In this document: positions 1 to 9,408 of the stretch, piece after piece
How positions within the stretch are numbered: the first letter of the stretch is position 1
Layout: each line of letters opens with the position of its first letter
Assembly (NCBI GenBank): GCA_001579985.1
Contig: LRSR01011412.1
Coordinates: forward strand, 1 to 24,444
Origin: Hypsibius dujardini
Lineage: Eukaryota > Tardigrada > Eutardigrada > Parachela > Hypsibiidae
Length of the DNA stretch: 24,444 nt
Reading direction: 5' to 3'
The notes under the pieces: model-generated
The model's input: the letters and a program-made list of their open reading frames with translations, nothing else
What the model was told of the DNA's origin: nothing
Databases searched by the model: none
Translations under genes and position numbers: made by a program

Positions 1-58
1 AGACAGACAGCCAGACAGCCAGATAATCGGACAAACAGACAGACAGATAATCGGACAG
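1..58. repeat. (CAGA)n microsatellite with an internal duplicate
   Basis: CAGACAGC and CAGATAATCGGACA blocks repeat; this is the reverse complement of the CTGT arrays elsewhere in the window. It lies in the intron upstream of the first visible IFT139 exon. Confidence 0.85.
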
Positions 59-101
59 CTACAGCTAATAATTGCTTATAAACCGAATGGTTCTTTTGCA
101 G

Positions 102-3100
102 GCAAAGAAAGCTGTGGAAGTGATCCAAGCGGCCCTTAAGCGACAACCCGGGAATGTCGTTCTGGAATCAGCGATGGGATCTGTCCTTACAAAGTGTCAT
201 TTGTTTGCTAATGTGTGAAATGCATTCGGCTCTGTCAAATGTCCAGTGTAATTTTTATCGACCGACCTCATTTTCAGGCTCTGAACTACTACGAGGCCTC
301 CATAAAAAAGGGCAACAAGGCGGTGCGGCAGGATTACATTCAGCTGCTGGTGAAGCTGAAACGATATGAGCGGGCCGAAGAACTGCTCATTAGTTTCACC
401 ACCGAGGACATGGCCGGTAACTGTTATTACTCGATTTTTCTCTATTATTTCCCACAACCAAAAAACCCATGCTAAAATAATCAAACATGCACCGGCAATT
501 GTCCTTCAGACTTGCGGGACCAGTTGCAGAGGGCGCACTTCTTCAAAACATTAGCCGACATCCAAGGCCTGATGAATGTGCCCAATAAGCGTCTGATCAC
601 TCTCCGACTGGCCAAAGACCTCCTAGAAAAGCAAGTCAACTCCTTCCTATTTACCTAATTATTTTATTGTTTGTGCGTCATTTCTGTAGGCTGAGCCTCC
701 GCGTGAGGCGCGAGAACCCTGACCTGTCCGCGGACTTGAACCTTCTACTGGTCGGGTGAGGAGCTTCGCCAATTAGTTCCTACAACAACAGCCGTTCCTT
801 TTTCTCAGTCGTTAATAAAGTGTCTAACCAGTCGCGCGTTTGGCAGCATCTTCAACGATCTCTCCGACATCGCCATTGCATCCGGCGACTTTGTCACCGG
901 CGTCCAGCTTGTCCAGCAAACACAGTCCCTCGTCGCGGACGCGGACCGGGTCGCCGCCCTCCTCCGGCAAGCCCGCATCCGGGTGCTGCAGAGCGACACC
1001 GGTGAGGCCTTCCGCCTGGTGAAGGAGATCCAGAAAGTTCAGCCGGACAACAGCGACGCCCTCTGTCTGGCAGGGGACGTCGCACTGCGTCGCAAGGACT
1101 TTGACATGGCCAGCAGCACGTACCGACAACTGCTGCGCACCTTCCCGGACGATTTTGCCAACATTTTCCGCATCATTCCTCTTCTGAACCGCATCGGTTA
1201 CCTCCATTATGCGAAGGCAGGGGATAATATCAGTAACGAGAATAGTTTCAGACTAAACTTGTCTGGCAGTTGATCTGCCAGACAGATTTACACACATGGC
1301 CACAATTTTGAGTGGCACACTTTAAGCCAAAAAGGGTGGTCCGAGTTCGAGCCGAATTAAGTCACCGCGCGTATACACCCTTGACCACAGCTGACCATGC
1401 AGCCTTTACTCAATTGATCGATTGATTGAGCTTGTTTATTTTGGCGCAGATTAGAGCAACTTGCTCAATCTAACTTTTCCGCTGGGTCGGGCGTTAAATC
1501 AAAGATTCAGGATAAAGCAGTGACAAGTTCTAGCCAAGAGTGGCTCAAACTCAGACCACCCTGATGGCTCGAACTCTGCCACCCAAAATTGTGGCCTTGT
1601 GTTGTGTAGTAAGAGCAGATGGAATTTTGTTGTTTGATAACGATCACTATTTTGCAGGCCTACTTGGACGAGCACAAGGGGCGGGGCTTGGAGAAGCAAA
1701 ACAGTATTTCGTTCGCTTGCTGTGCCGGGATGTACTACCGGTACACCGGGGACCTGCGGCGAGCGGTGGAGAAGTTTCTGCCGGCCACGAAGGTCCCCGA
1801 AACAGCCTTGATGGCGACCCAAGCTCTCGTCGAACTGATTTGTAACTGGGATCTGGAGGTGGTCGGCAGTTTCAATCTGCCGTCGACGTTGAAGGGCGAA
1901 GACGGTTTGGATATGTGCTCGACGTTGCTGAAAGTTAGTGCTCATAAGCAAAAGTCCTGTAAATATGACGCGAGCGTGTTCTGGCTAAACTACAGAATAC
2001 GACTGCCTTAATTCACTTGCAGGACCTTCCGCATTCAACGGACGTATCAGCCGGGGTCCTTCGACATTTGCCGATTCTTGCCTTTGGGACTTCCACGGAT
2101 GTGGCGATCTTGCTGTCAGAGTTGGAACCGCTGGAACTTAACCTGGTACTAAGTGACTGGTTACAGACACAAAGCAGCTGGTGCTAAAGAAAACTCGTCG
2201 TTAAAACTCTTTCCACACTACACCTCTGTTAAAACTTTTTATAGGACATCTCACCGGCTCATGGACTAGCTCTGGTTTCGGCACTACTTTTATCTGGTCA
2301 CAAGGAGCGGGCGGTTGCTGTATTGCGACGTTACGAAAAATCTGCCTGGAATTTTCAGGTATCATTGGCTATAAAATGCTCAATTTAAGGTTTGATTGAT
2401 CGTCTCATTGTGAGAGTTTGTGCTTGTCTTCCTGTCTGTGTGCCTGCCTCTGTTTGTCTGTCTGTCAATCTGTCTGTCTGTCGGTTGGTGTATCTGCCTA
2501 TATGTCTATCTTTTTGCCTGCCTATCTGTCTGTCTATTTGCCTGTCTGCCTACCTATCTGTCTGTCTATTTGCCTGTCTGCCTACCTATCTGTCTGTCTA
2601 TTTGCCTGTCTGCCTGCCTATCTCAACATTCCCTCTCGTCCGTTATTGTAACCTCTGAACGTTACAGCATGCGGATTATTTGGAAAGAATGTGGTTGCTG
2701 CTGGCCGAACAACTCGACATCAACAATCGCGGCGATGAGGTTAGCCAGCTCATTTTCCGCACGATGGAGTTCAACAAAAGCGGCTATATTGTGAACATGT
2801 ACGAAGCCTTCCACTGCGGCGCCCAAAATTTCCCCAAAGCGGCAGAGTGCTTCCGTCGGGCGTTCGAAGCGACCGGGTATCGAGATTTCACGAGCGGGGA
2901 ACGGTTGGCGTGGGCTCAGCTCAATGCCAACCGACCAATGGAGGTGATCGAGGTGCTGGACATGCTGGAGCGGAAGACCACCGTCTTGGGCGGCATGGGT
3001 GGTGATGCGGGAACGCGAGATGCGGGTAGTAAGACTGCGATCGTGATGGCGTCGGTGCAGACGATGAGGAGCCAAGCGTTGGGCCAGTTGATGCTGCGGC

Positions 3101-3159
3101 CGGATGAACGCGGGACCAGCAGAACGGAAGGAACAGCTCGTCGACAGTCTCGGACTTGA
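102..3159 (+). CDS. TTC21B: IFT139 / TTC21B-like intraflagellar transport TPR protein, 3' nine exons (partial at 5')
   Basis: Exons 102-212, 278-416, 510-630, 690-755, 847-1216, 1658-1933, 2023-2145, 2245-2358 and 2668-3159 join into one open frame of 603 residues ending in TGA. The product is a chain of TPR helices. It aligns throughout with the C-terminal half of animal TTC21B: ALNYYEASIKKG in exon 2, RVRRENPD in exon 4, MYYRYTGD in exon 6, and DYLERMWLLLAEQ with FPKAAECFRRAFEATG in the last exon (compared with the family from memory). IFT139 is a peripheral subunit of the IFT-A complex, which carries cargo back along cilia. The start of the gene lies left of the window. Introns 3 and 5 keep the frame only with GC donors. 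The last ~45 residues, after LDMLERKT, are not conserved and rich in G, T and R, so the true end could differ. No clear AATAAA follows the stop. TTC21A is the alternative paralogue. Confidence 0.88.
631..689 (+). other. TTC21B: GC-AG intron 3 of the IFT139-like gene
   Basis: The donor reads GCAAGT after AAAA and the acceptor is TTTCTGTAG. The only nearby GT donor (635) puts the next exon into a stop after ten codons. Using GC at 631 restores the conserved LSLRVRRENPD frame. This is a classic GC-AG donor context. Intron length is 59 nt. Confidence 0.75.
1217..1657 (+). other. TTC21B: Probable GC-AG intron 5 of the IFT139-like gene
   Basis: Exon 5 ends ...TATGCGAAG and the intron starts GCAGGG; the acceptor is TATTTTGCAG. 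The obvious GT donor at 1197 leaves phase 1 and sends exon 6 out of its conserved AYLDEHKGRG frame. The GC site keeps phase 0 and gives a spacing to the next TPR within one residue of the human protein. The rest of this 441-nt intron shows no gene. Confidence 0.6.
2415..2632 (+). repeat. (CTGT/CTGC)n-type microsatellite in intron 8 of the IFT139-like gene
   Basis: Pyrimidine-rich degenerate tetranucleotide repeat (CTGT, CTAT, CTGC) fills most of the 309-nt intron. All three + frames stay open through it, giving false Cys/Leu/Ser-rich reading frames. Confidence 0.9.
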
Positions 3160-3369
3160 AGAGTGACTCTACCGGTAGCGCACACGTTGTGTCTTAAATC
3201 CATGCGCGTCATGGGGAGTTATAAAATGTGAGAGATCGATGGCTCGTACATCAGCACAACGTCGGCTACAGTCGTGGGCTTGAACATTTTCGCACATAAA
3301 ATTATCCATCTATTCTGATGACTGTACTCGTACAATAACGACACTTTCACATAGAGATCGGAAAGTTTA
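3160..3369. other. Spacer after the IFT139-like gene
   Basis: No coding pattern seen. ATAAAA-like words near 3222 and 3295 could serve as weak polyadenylation signals for the upstream gene. Confidence 0.4.
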
Positions 3370-3835
3370 CATCTCTGTCAACGGATACATCAAGGAAGGA
3401 CACAGCTTTTTCACGGCTTTCACCCCATGCACGCCGAGCGACCAACCGCCAACGAGATGCTAATTTCCTTCTGCCGGAGAAAACTTGTATCGGTGGATCT
3501 ATTTGCACACCGAGGCATACAACTCCCCGAATGCAGATTCAAGGGTATTGTGACCCATATTCATCATGAACCGCTACCTTGCCAATCATGTGAACCGATT
3601 TTGGACCAAAACTGGTGAAGGACTCCGTCATAACTGACAAAAGCTTTCGCAAAGTCCTTGAAGACTCAATCAATGTCTCGCGCCTCTGTTTTCCGCCCCC
3701 GGAGGAATTTTTTGAAATCGGACTTTTCATCAGCCGAGATTTTTCCAGACAACGAGGTCGGTGATTTGTTCCATGATACCTCCCATTTTCAATATCTCCT
3801 CGTCAAGTTTCATGAGAACAAAAGAGAAAGATGCG
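3370..3835 (-). pseudogene. Broken second member of an unrecognised small secreted-protein family
   Basis: Read on the minus strand, pieces in shifting frames match the neighbour at 4251-4963 and the split copy at 21759-22150. From the 5' end they are VLMKLDEEILKMGG (about 3807), ITDLVVW, SDFKKFLRGRK (about 3720-3688), VFKDFAKAF (about 3665) and SAFGELYASVCK (about 3500). Stops (TGA after the W segment, TGA before VFKDF, TAG after VCK) and frame changes show it is not translatable as it stands. I do not recognise the family in any named protein class. It lies in tandem downstream of the better-preserved member, with the 92-bp array between them, so a local tandem duplication followed by decay is the simplest history (inference). 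Confidence 0.6.
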
Positions 3836-3848
3836 ATGCGATTGCTCC

Positions 3849-4288
3849 GGGCATAATCCGTTTTCGTTTTCAGCAGACGTGACTACTTATTGTCGACAGG
3901 CAAGCCTCCTGCCAAGAGCCGGGCATAATCCGTTTTCGTTTTCAACAGACCGTTTTCGTTTTCAGCAGACGTGACTACTTATCGTCGACAGACAAGCCTC
4001 CTGCCAAGAGCCGGGCATCATCCGTTTTCGTTGTCAACAGACCGTTTTCGTTTTCAACAGACGTGACTACTTATCGTCGACAGGCAAGCCTCCTGCTAAG
4101 AGCCGGGCATAATCCGTTTTGGTTTTCAACAGACCGTTTTCGTTTTCAGCAGACGTGACTACTTATCGTCGACAGGCAAGCCCCCTGCCAAGAGCCGGGC
4201 ATAATCCGTTTTCGTTGTCAACAGACCGTTTTCGTTTTCAACAGACGTGACTACTTATCGTCGACAGGCAAGCCTCCTGCCAAGAGCT
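3849..4288. repeat. Tandem array, 92-bp unit (five copies, first one 72 bp)
   Basis: Units begin GGGCATAATCCG at 3849, 3921, 4013, 4105 and 4197. The first is 20 bp shorter because it lacks one of two internal copies of CGTTTTCGTTTTCAACAGAC. Copies differ by only a few substitutions. The last unit runs into the coding end of the minus-strand ORF at 4251, so each unit also carries a copy of that gene's final codons and stop. Confidence 0.95.
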
Positions 4289-4963
4289 GCTCAGAGTTAA
4301 AGCAAAAATATTCACATAGTATTTCAAAACCAATAAGGTAATTTCCAGTAGGGTTTTTCTGCTGGTCGAATGGACTACTCTCTACCCGGATAGCAGAATA
4401 CAGTTCCGCTATGAAATTGTAAACTTCATCGTCATCAAAACCAAATTTCTGATTAAAGCTTTCAAATAAGCAGCTATTGCCCCCTTTCCGCAGCGGACTT
4501 CCGGCCAGACCTTGCCGCCAGGCGTCAGCCGACGACGGTGACAAACGGAAATCTCCCGTCAACTGTCCCAGCACAAACTCCAACATGCCAGCTGGGCTCA
4601 GGTCTCTCTTCACGAGGAAAAGATACGCATGGCCTCGATATTCCGCGGCGTACTTCGCTCGAAACCTGTCGGCACCTTCAACGTCAACACGCCGCCATAG
4701 TTCGCCCACAAGGGCGCCCATCTCAGGATCGGACTCATCCAGCTTCAATCGAGTCAGAAATTCGGTGAGAACCGTCTGGGCTGATCGAACGCTGGGTTCT
4801 TTCGTGCGTTCCCCGAAACTGTCGAAACAGATTCGTAATCATTAGACAGATCTGTTTGTTTATCTATCTGTCTGACTTTATCTGCAGGCCTACCTTTACA
4901 TGCGTGAAGATAAAAACTAAATATTATTCCGTTGCCAACAAAAACCAGAAGCAACTTATCCAT
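4251..4963 (-). CDS. Unrecognised small protein with N-terminal signal peptide, two probable exons
   Basis: A first exon at 4963-4894 starts with ATG and encodes a hydrophobic leader (MDKLLLVFVGN...FSFYLHACK) typical of a signal peptide. It is followed by a GTAGGC donor. The second exon is open from about 4833 to the stop at 4251 and encodes ~165-190 residues with blocks LKLDESDPEMGALVGELW, AEYRGHAYLF, FNQKFGFDDDEVYNFIAELY and NYLIGFEILCEYF. The best-looking acceptor (CGACAG, about 4829) does not give the right phase with that donor, so the exon 2 start is unsettled. The final 13 residues (EQLLAGGLPVDDK) are encoded inside the 92-bp repeat. Related, broken copies lie at 3370-3835 and 21759-23500. 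I know no family that fits. A secreted role is inferred only from the leader. Confidence 0.55.
4845..4880. repeat. Short (CTGT/CTAT) microsatellite in an intron
   Basis: CTGTTTGTTTATCTATCTGTCTGAC, a small relative of the larger CTGT arrays. It sits in the intron of the minus-strand secreted-protein gene. Confidence 0.7.
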
Positions 4964-5278
4964 CTCAATTCGTTTGTCGTCATATATACTTGAGTATTAT
5001 ACCTACCCTGTCTGTCAGATGTGAGTGACGTCCTAAAGTTTTAATGTGCTCATAAAAAACAGAGATGCAAGAGACAAAAACATGAAACCACCTTCCACCC
5101 GTATAAAAGTAGAAGATTATACCTCGGAAATGAAACCGTGGCGAGACCACAGCGTGGGATGAAGTATGCAGCGCGAAGCTGGTGTCCAGACATCAGTAGC
5201 TTCTTATTGACGAAAGGGATCTATGTAGCAGGCAAAAACAAATACTGTCAGTCCAATCTTCCTACTTGTCCATCCTGC
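4964..5278. other. Non-coding stretch with a TATAAAAG word
   Basis: No supported gene. TATAAAAG occurs near 5103 on the + strand, but no convincing + strand reading frame follows it. Confidence 0.35.
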
Positions 5279-5476
5279 TCTCCTGTTTATCAATCAGTCT
5301 ATCTGCATGTCTGTCTGTCTGTCTGTCTGTCTGTCAGTCGATCAGTCTGTCTCTCTGTATCTGTCTCTACCTGTCTGTCTATCTGTCTGTCTGCCTGTCG
5401 GTCTGTCTGCCTGTTTGTCTGTCTATCCGCATGTCTATCTGCATGTCTGTCTCTCTGTCTGTCTGTTTGTCTGTCG
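5279..5476. repeat. (CTGT)n microsatellite
   Basis: Nearly continuous CTGT with CTAT, CTGC and CTCT variants for about 200 bp. Open frames through it (Cys/Leu/Ser on +, Asp/Arg/Gln/Thr on -) are repeat artefacts. Confidence 0.93.
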
Positions 5477-5806
5477 GTAAGCAACAGCTTGCCAAACAAA
5501 GAGAAACACAATGAATAAAACGCCTCCAGAAAAATGGACTGAAGTATCTGCAAAGTATAATAACAAAGTCTGAAGGGGTTTAAATGTTAGATTTTCTACC
5601 GGCCAAACTTGGGTAGGTTAAAAATGTTGAAGGGGAGGAAATTTTTTACAATGACTAAATTTTGTAAATTTTGTGTAATTACAGTATGTACTGGATATAA
5701 ATATAATAATGATAAAATAAAAATATAATTTTAAAAAGGACCTTACATTAAAAAACAAAATATTCATTGCATATTTTATCGAAAACTCACACACCGATGA
5801 GCGCAA
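5477..5806. other. AT-rich spacer
   Basis: A/T-rich from about 5570 onward. Only its last ~55 bases, next to the ATP synthase fragment, are shared with the region after 14381. Confidence 0.4.
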
Positions 5807-6009
5807 CTGCTTGGATAAATCATCATGGATAAACAAATCATTTCGTCCGTTGTCGCGGAAAAATCCTCCCATGGCGCATCTCGAATAAGACGCGAGATAC
5901 TGAACGGCGCTGGCGATCGATGGTGATCGCGGTTTTTCTGCAAGGCAAAAACAACTCGATATTAGCTCTAACACGAAATTTTAGCTAAAAACCTAACGAA
6001 AAATAGAAG

Positions 6010-6420
6010 ATCAAATTTGTAAAATAGTTTTATCTAAATTATATTTAAATTACGAAAGGAGAATTCGATGTTTAAAAGCTAATTTTTTTATTTAATTTAA
6101 ATTTTCCAGTCGAAAAATAATTGTTCGGAGCGATACATAATCTTAATTCTTATCCTTAAGTCCGTGTGACGTCACGAAAATGGGCGGGGTATCGACTTCA
6201 GGTTTGGTTTACGATAACTCTGATCTTTAAAAATCAAGTTTAAGGAAAGCCCTTTGAAATTTGTTTAAATACATCCCCGTTGCCATTTTTAATTTACGAC
6301 GACACATATTTGGGAAGGGAATTCATTTTGTCATTTTCTGCTGGTACTGGGAATTGGTGAAACGTTCTGATTCTCGTTCAGCGGCCGATTTTCTGGAGGG
6401 CACTTTTTCAACGTTGGATA
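6010..6420. other. AT-rich intronic or intergenic stretch
   Basis: No gene or repeat that I can support. It lies within the span of ATP synthase alpha copy B. Confidence 0.35.
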
Positions 6421-6680
6421 GCCGCTCCGCTGACGGTAGCGGGTGTCCGCTCCGCTGACGGTAGCGGGTGTCCGCTCCACTGACGGAAGCGGGTGTCCGC
6501 TCCGCTGACGGTAGCGGGTGTCCGCTCCACTGACGGTAGCGGGTGTCCGCTCCGCTGACGGTAGCGGGCTTCCGCTCCGCTGACGGTAGCGGGTGTCCGC
6601 TCCGCTGACGGTAGCGGGTGTCCGCTCCGCTGACGGTAGCGGGCTTCCGCTCCACTGACGGTAGCGGGCTTCCGCTCCGC
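6421..6680. repeat. 25-bp minisatellite, 10.4 copies
   Basis: Units start every 25 bp from 6421 (6446, 6471 ... 6671) with consensus TCCGCTCCGCTGACGGTAGC + GGGTG. They differ at a few positions (GGGTG/GGGCT, CCGC/CCAC). It is GC-rich in AT-rich surroundings. Because 25 is not a multiple of three and the unit has no stop on the minus strand, all three minus frames are open across it. Confidence 0.95.
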
Positions 6681-7793
6681 CACATTCCGGAATTTTAAAC
6701 TGGTTGTGTTGTCGCGTTTCTTGTCGAAAATCATTGTATGCTTGGATTGATTTTACATCTGGATTCAGAACAATTATTCGAGGCAGGGAAATACTGTTGA
6801 TTTCGAGACATTCAAAAGCTAATTTGGAGTTCATCTATCGTATATCAATCAATCAATCAATCGAGCGTTGGTTTCTCGCTTGAACTACCTGTATACGCAA
6901 TCAATCAATCGATGGCTTGATTTTTCGCTTCATTATTGTTGTCCGTACTTGCAGTTTGGAAACATAATTCTGTTCAATTTAACATTCACAAAATTGGAAT
7001 TGGAAAATTGGAATCCATTATAAATTAAATAATAAATTAAAACTAAAAACAAAAAACGTCTTTGAAATATACACAGGCAATGAAGCGGTTACTGTAGAGT
7101 CCCGACCCATCCGTGCTGCTTACGTCATCACACAGTAAAAAGCGACTGTTTTGGTTGATTGCAAAGATGTGCGAAGCACATGACTACAAGTGTCGATTGA
7201 CTGGCATTCAAGTCAACAAACCAATCAACTCAGCAATCAATCGAACGGAATTCTAATTTACGTTTTCAAATCTGTATTTTCTTCCAATGTTTTGCTGTGA
7301 AATTTTTTAGGGATTCGTTTCGGCTATATGTAAACACGCAAAACAGCCTTGAGAAATGCGCAAAATAATATTCCACCAAGGCAAAGCCGAAACATAAATG
7401 CCCTTGCGAGCAGAAGTACAGTAATGATTCTATTCACCTCAGCTTCATCTCATCGCACCTTCAATATAACCCTCTGATTCTCAATCAATTTAGTACACAT
7501 TTTTGAAATACGGTATTATTTAACTTATTGCCATCTGCCATCATCAAACATTGCTCGCTTGGTGAAGCGAGCAGGAGACCGTCAAAATCCACTAATCAAT
7601 CAATCAATCGGGAGTACGAGCAATGAAAAATTTCACGTATCGATTAATCAATCGATCAATCAACTAGCCGAATAATCAGTGCAATCACTAAAACTCAGCA
7701 CAACCAATCCATGATTTTATGCTAATTTTTCCATCCAATTTAAGCAATTCCGGCTCAAACAAACTCCCACAATTACAAATCGTCCACACTCAC
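6681..7793. other. Non-coding region with (ATCA)n patches
   Basis: ATCA/TGAT tetranucleotide clusters at about 6845-6915, 7165-7250 and 7590-7668, otherwise AT-rich unique sequence. It is probably intronic to ATP synthase alpha copy B; the same tetranucleotide lies in the introns of copy A. Confidence 0.6.
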
Positions 7794-8177
7794 CCGTTGT
7801 CGCTGCCAATGCCTGAGTGGTGGAGAAGCTCCGGAGATTGAAGACGTTCACGGCGCATCGGGGCGCGATCTTCAATACACGCAAGGCAAAAATTGAAACT
7901 CCCCCATTTATTTTAGTATTATAAAAATAGTGGCCTTTCGATTGAAGTCGAGAGTGTCTGACGAACGAATGCGAGTTTTAAGCTAGAATAAATCAGTTTA
8001 AATTTCAATCATTAAAATCATTTATGTCCCACAGGTCTGATCTCATCCTTTTCACAGGCCAAGTCGCCTTACCTTCATGGCGGTGATGAAGTGTCGCGCA
8101 AGACTGCTAGTCATGCCCGCGGACGAGACGGCATTCTTGGGCATGCGCTTGGTGCTGGAATTTAGAACACTGGACGA

Positions 8178-9051
8178 ATGTCCGATGAACAAGAGGATAA
8201 ACAGAACTCAAAGGTAGGGAGTGAAGATGTGCAACTCCCAAAAAAAGCAACTCCAACTCCACTCCAACTCCGATCCAACTCCGGCTGGACTAACTCCAAC
8301 TCCACTCCAACTCCGATCCAACTCCGGCTGGACCAACTCCAACTCCACTCCAACTCCGATCCAACTCTGGCTGGACCAACTCCAAACTCCTAATATCGCA
8401 ACTTCGACTATTTTTGCTTTGACGCTCAGCGAATTTGAATGGGTAGACTGCCTACGGATTAAAACTCGCATGTAGAGTGAGTGTGTTTGTGACTATTTTA
8501 CAACGTTGTAACACTGCAGGCGATTAATTCACTCATGCCTCATCTCCGTGAAGTCCCGGCCTGTCAGTCAAGAGTCCCGCTGATAGTTGCGCGAACTGTT
8601 TCGATTTCTGTATACGGTTACGGTCCAGGCGTGGCCGGTCTGTCGATAAACGGATGGGAAGTGTAACCAAAACATTCTTCCGACGGCCGACTTCGCGCGG
8701 GGCCGGAAGAACCGGATGCGCAAGTTCATTACGCGCGTCGACGATTTTTCCAATGCTTTCAGTGGAAACGGTGCCTTTGCCGATTACTGGACGGAGGATT
8801 GCGGGCGGCCGATCGGTACAGATAGCATCGGTGCACGGTTTGCGGCCAACTTCGCTTCCTCCGATCTCCAATCCCCTTTCATAAAGTGTACGCAGCCGTT
8901 TGCGATCCTATTCACCGCTGGAAGTTCTTGTTCCCGCTTGACTTTCAGCGGATGAACGTGTCGATCTCCTTCAACCGCTGCCCGTTGCCTTCTCACGTAG
9001 TGGAAGCATTGCACGATTTTTTCGAATCCTTAAAATATCTGCTCGACGATT
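8178..9051 (+). CDS. Possible unrecognised gene, N-terminal exon plus later coding pieces
   Basis: An ATG at 8178 opens a short exon (MSDEQEDKQNSK) ending at 8213 before GTAGGG. After an intron holding a 43-bp minisatellite, an acceptor CACTGCAG ends at 8519. Beyond it, GC-richer sequence looks coding in more than one frame: MRKFITRVDDFSNAF...FADYWTEDCGRPIG (8716 onward), then, one frame away, VCDPIHRWKFLFPLDFQ with LHDFFESLKYLLDD and a stop at 9049-9051. The frame change near 8870-8880 has no clear intron, so this may be a pseudogene. I do not recognise the product. Its start is only 34-64 bp from the minus-strand ATP synthase alpha copy B start codons, suggesting a divergent promoter. Confidence 0.4.
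8249..8390. repeat. 43-bp minisatellite built on AACTCC
   Basis: Three copies start at 8249, 8292 and 8335, with a partial fourth. Each contains nested AACTCC hexamers and the word GGCTGGAC. It lies in the putative intron of the gene starting at 8178. Confidence 0.93.
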
Positions 9052-9408
9052 AAGATGTCATGATTACTATGGAGCGCCCGCCGTGTCAAAAGGTTTTTGA
9101 ATTTTAGCTCAATGAAATATTTTTTGCTCAATAGTTTCATTGAGGAATAGTTATTTTTTGCTCAATATTTTCATTGAGCATTAATTAATTTAAGCTCAAT
9201 AGTTTCAAAGTGGGGCGCAGAGGCGTGACTTGCATGTTTCCAGGGATCTTCACTACTCGCTTAAACACAGGGGCCTAAGGAGCAAAGAAGCATAGAGGTG
9301 TGGTCACGATCGTCAAAACGCAATTCTGCGCGTTTTGTCTCATCTCTTGGCAGGCCGCTAAACTATACAATTAATGATAAAATACCAAATTCAATAATTA
9401 AATTCTAA

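Larger units (their letters stand above)
5807..8144 (-). pseudogene. ATP5F1A: ATP synthase F1 subunit alpha, inverted decayed copy B
   Basis: Minus-strand pieces: exon 1 8144-8073 (or from the inner ATG at 8114; ends ARHFITAMK, donor GTAAGG), exon 2 7869-7794 (Arg-rich, no acidic residues, with NVFNLRSFSTTQ, like a mitochondrial presequence; donor GTGAGT) and a downstream exon 5937-5807. The last begins KTAITID, the end of the P-loop, and then jumps to [20 protein letters not shown], the conserved segment near QYLAPYSG in ATP synthase alpha. About 60 residues between these are deleted and the frame shifts. I could not find the central exons between 5940 and 7790; that space holds a minisatellite and TGAT repeats. 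Upstream intron sequence before 5937 is shared with copy A, so genomic duplication, not retroposition, made the pair. Exons 1-2 could still serve some transcript, but the gene cannot make a normal alpha subunit. Confidence 0.72.

Noticed and set aside
690-755. Frameshift pseudogenisation of the IFT139-like gene at exon 4
   Set aside because: The apparent one-base shift disappears when the GCAAGT donor at 631 is used, giving an open frame through all nine exons.
805-1207. Minus-strand open frames of 60-127 codons
   Set aside because: Shadows of the GC-rich IFT139 exon 5 on the plus strand, which aligns with a known family.
2392-2794. Cys/Leu/Ser-rich open frames over the intron 8 CTGT repeat
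   Set aside because: They are produced by a stop-free tetranucleotide repeat; the surrounding IFT139 exons define this as an intron.
3849-4288. CRISPR-like array
   Set aside because: The 92-bp units are contiguous and near-identical with no unique spacers, and the host is eukaryotic.
5138-5553. Open frames on both strands over the CTGT array, near a TATAAAAG word
   Set aside because: Low-complexity repeat artefact; no conserved sequence and no convincing ATG for the + frame.
6323-6834. Three overlapping minus-strand repeat proteins
   Set aside because: Explained by a 25-bp unit without stops; no evidence that any frame is used. Kept only as a minisatellite observation.
8533-8871. Minus-strand 112-codon frame with repeated TDRP words
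   Set aside because: Antisense to better plus-strand coding pieces; its repeats come from CGGTCTGT-like words, and nothing conserved is visible.
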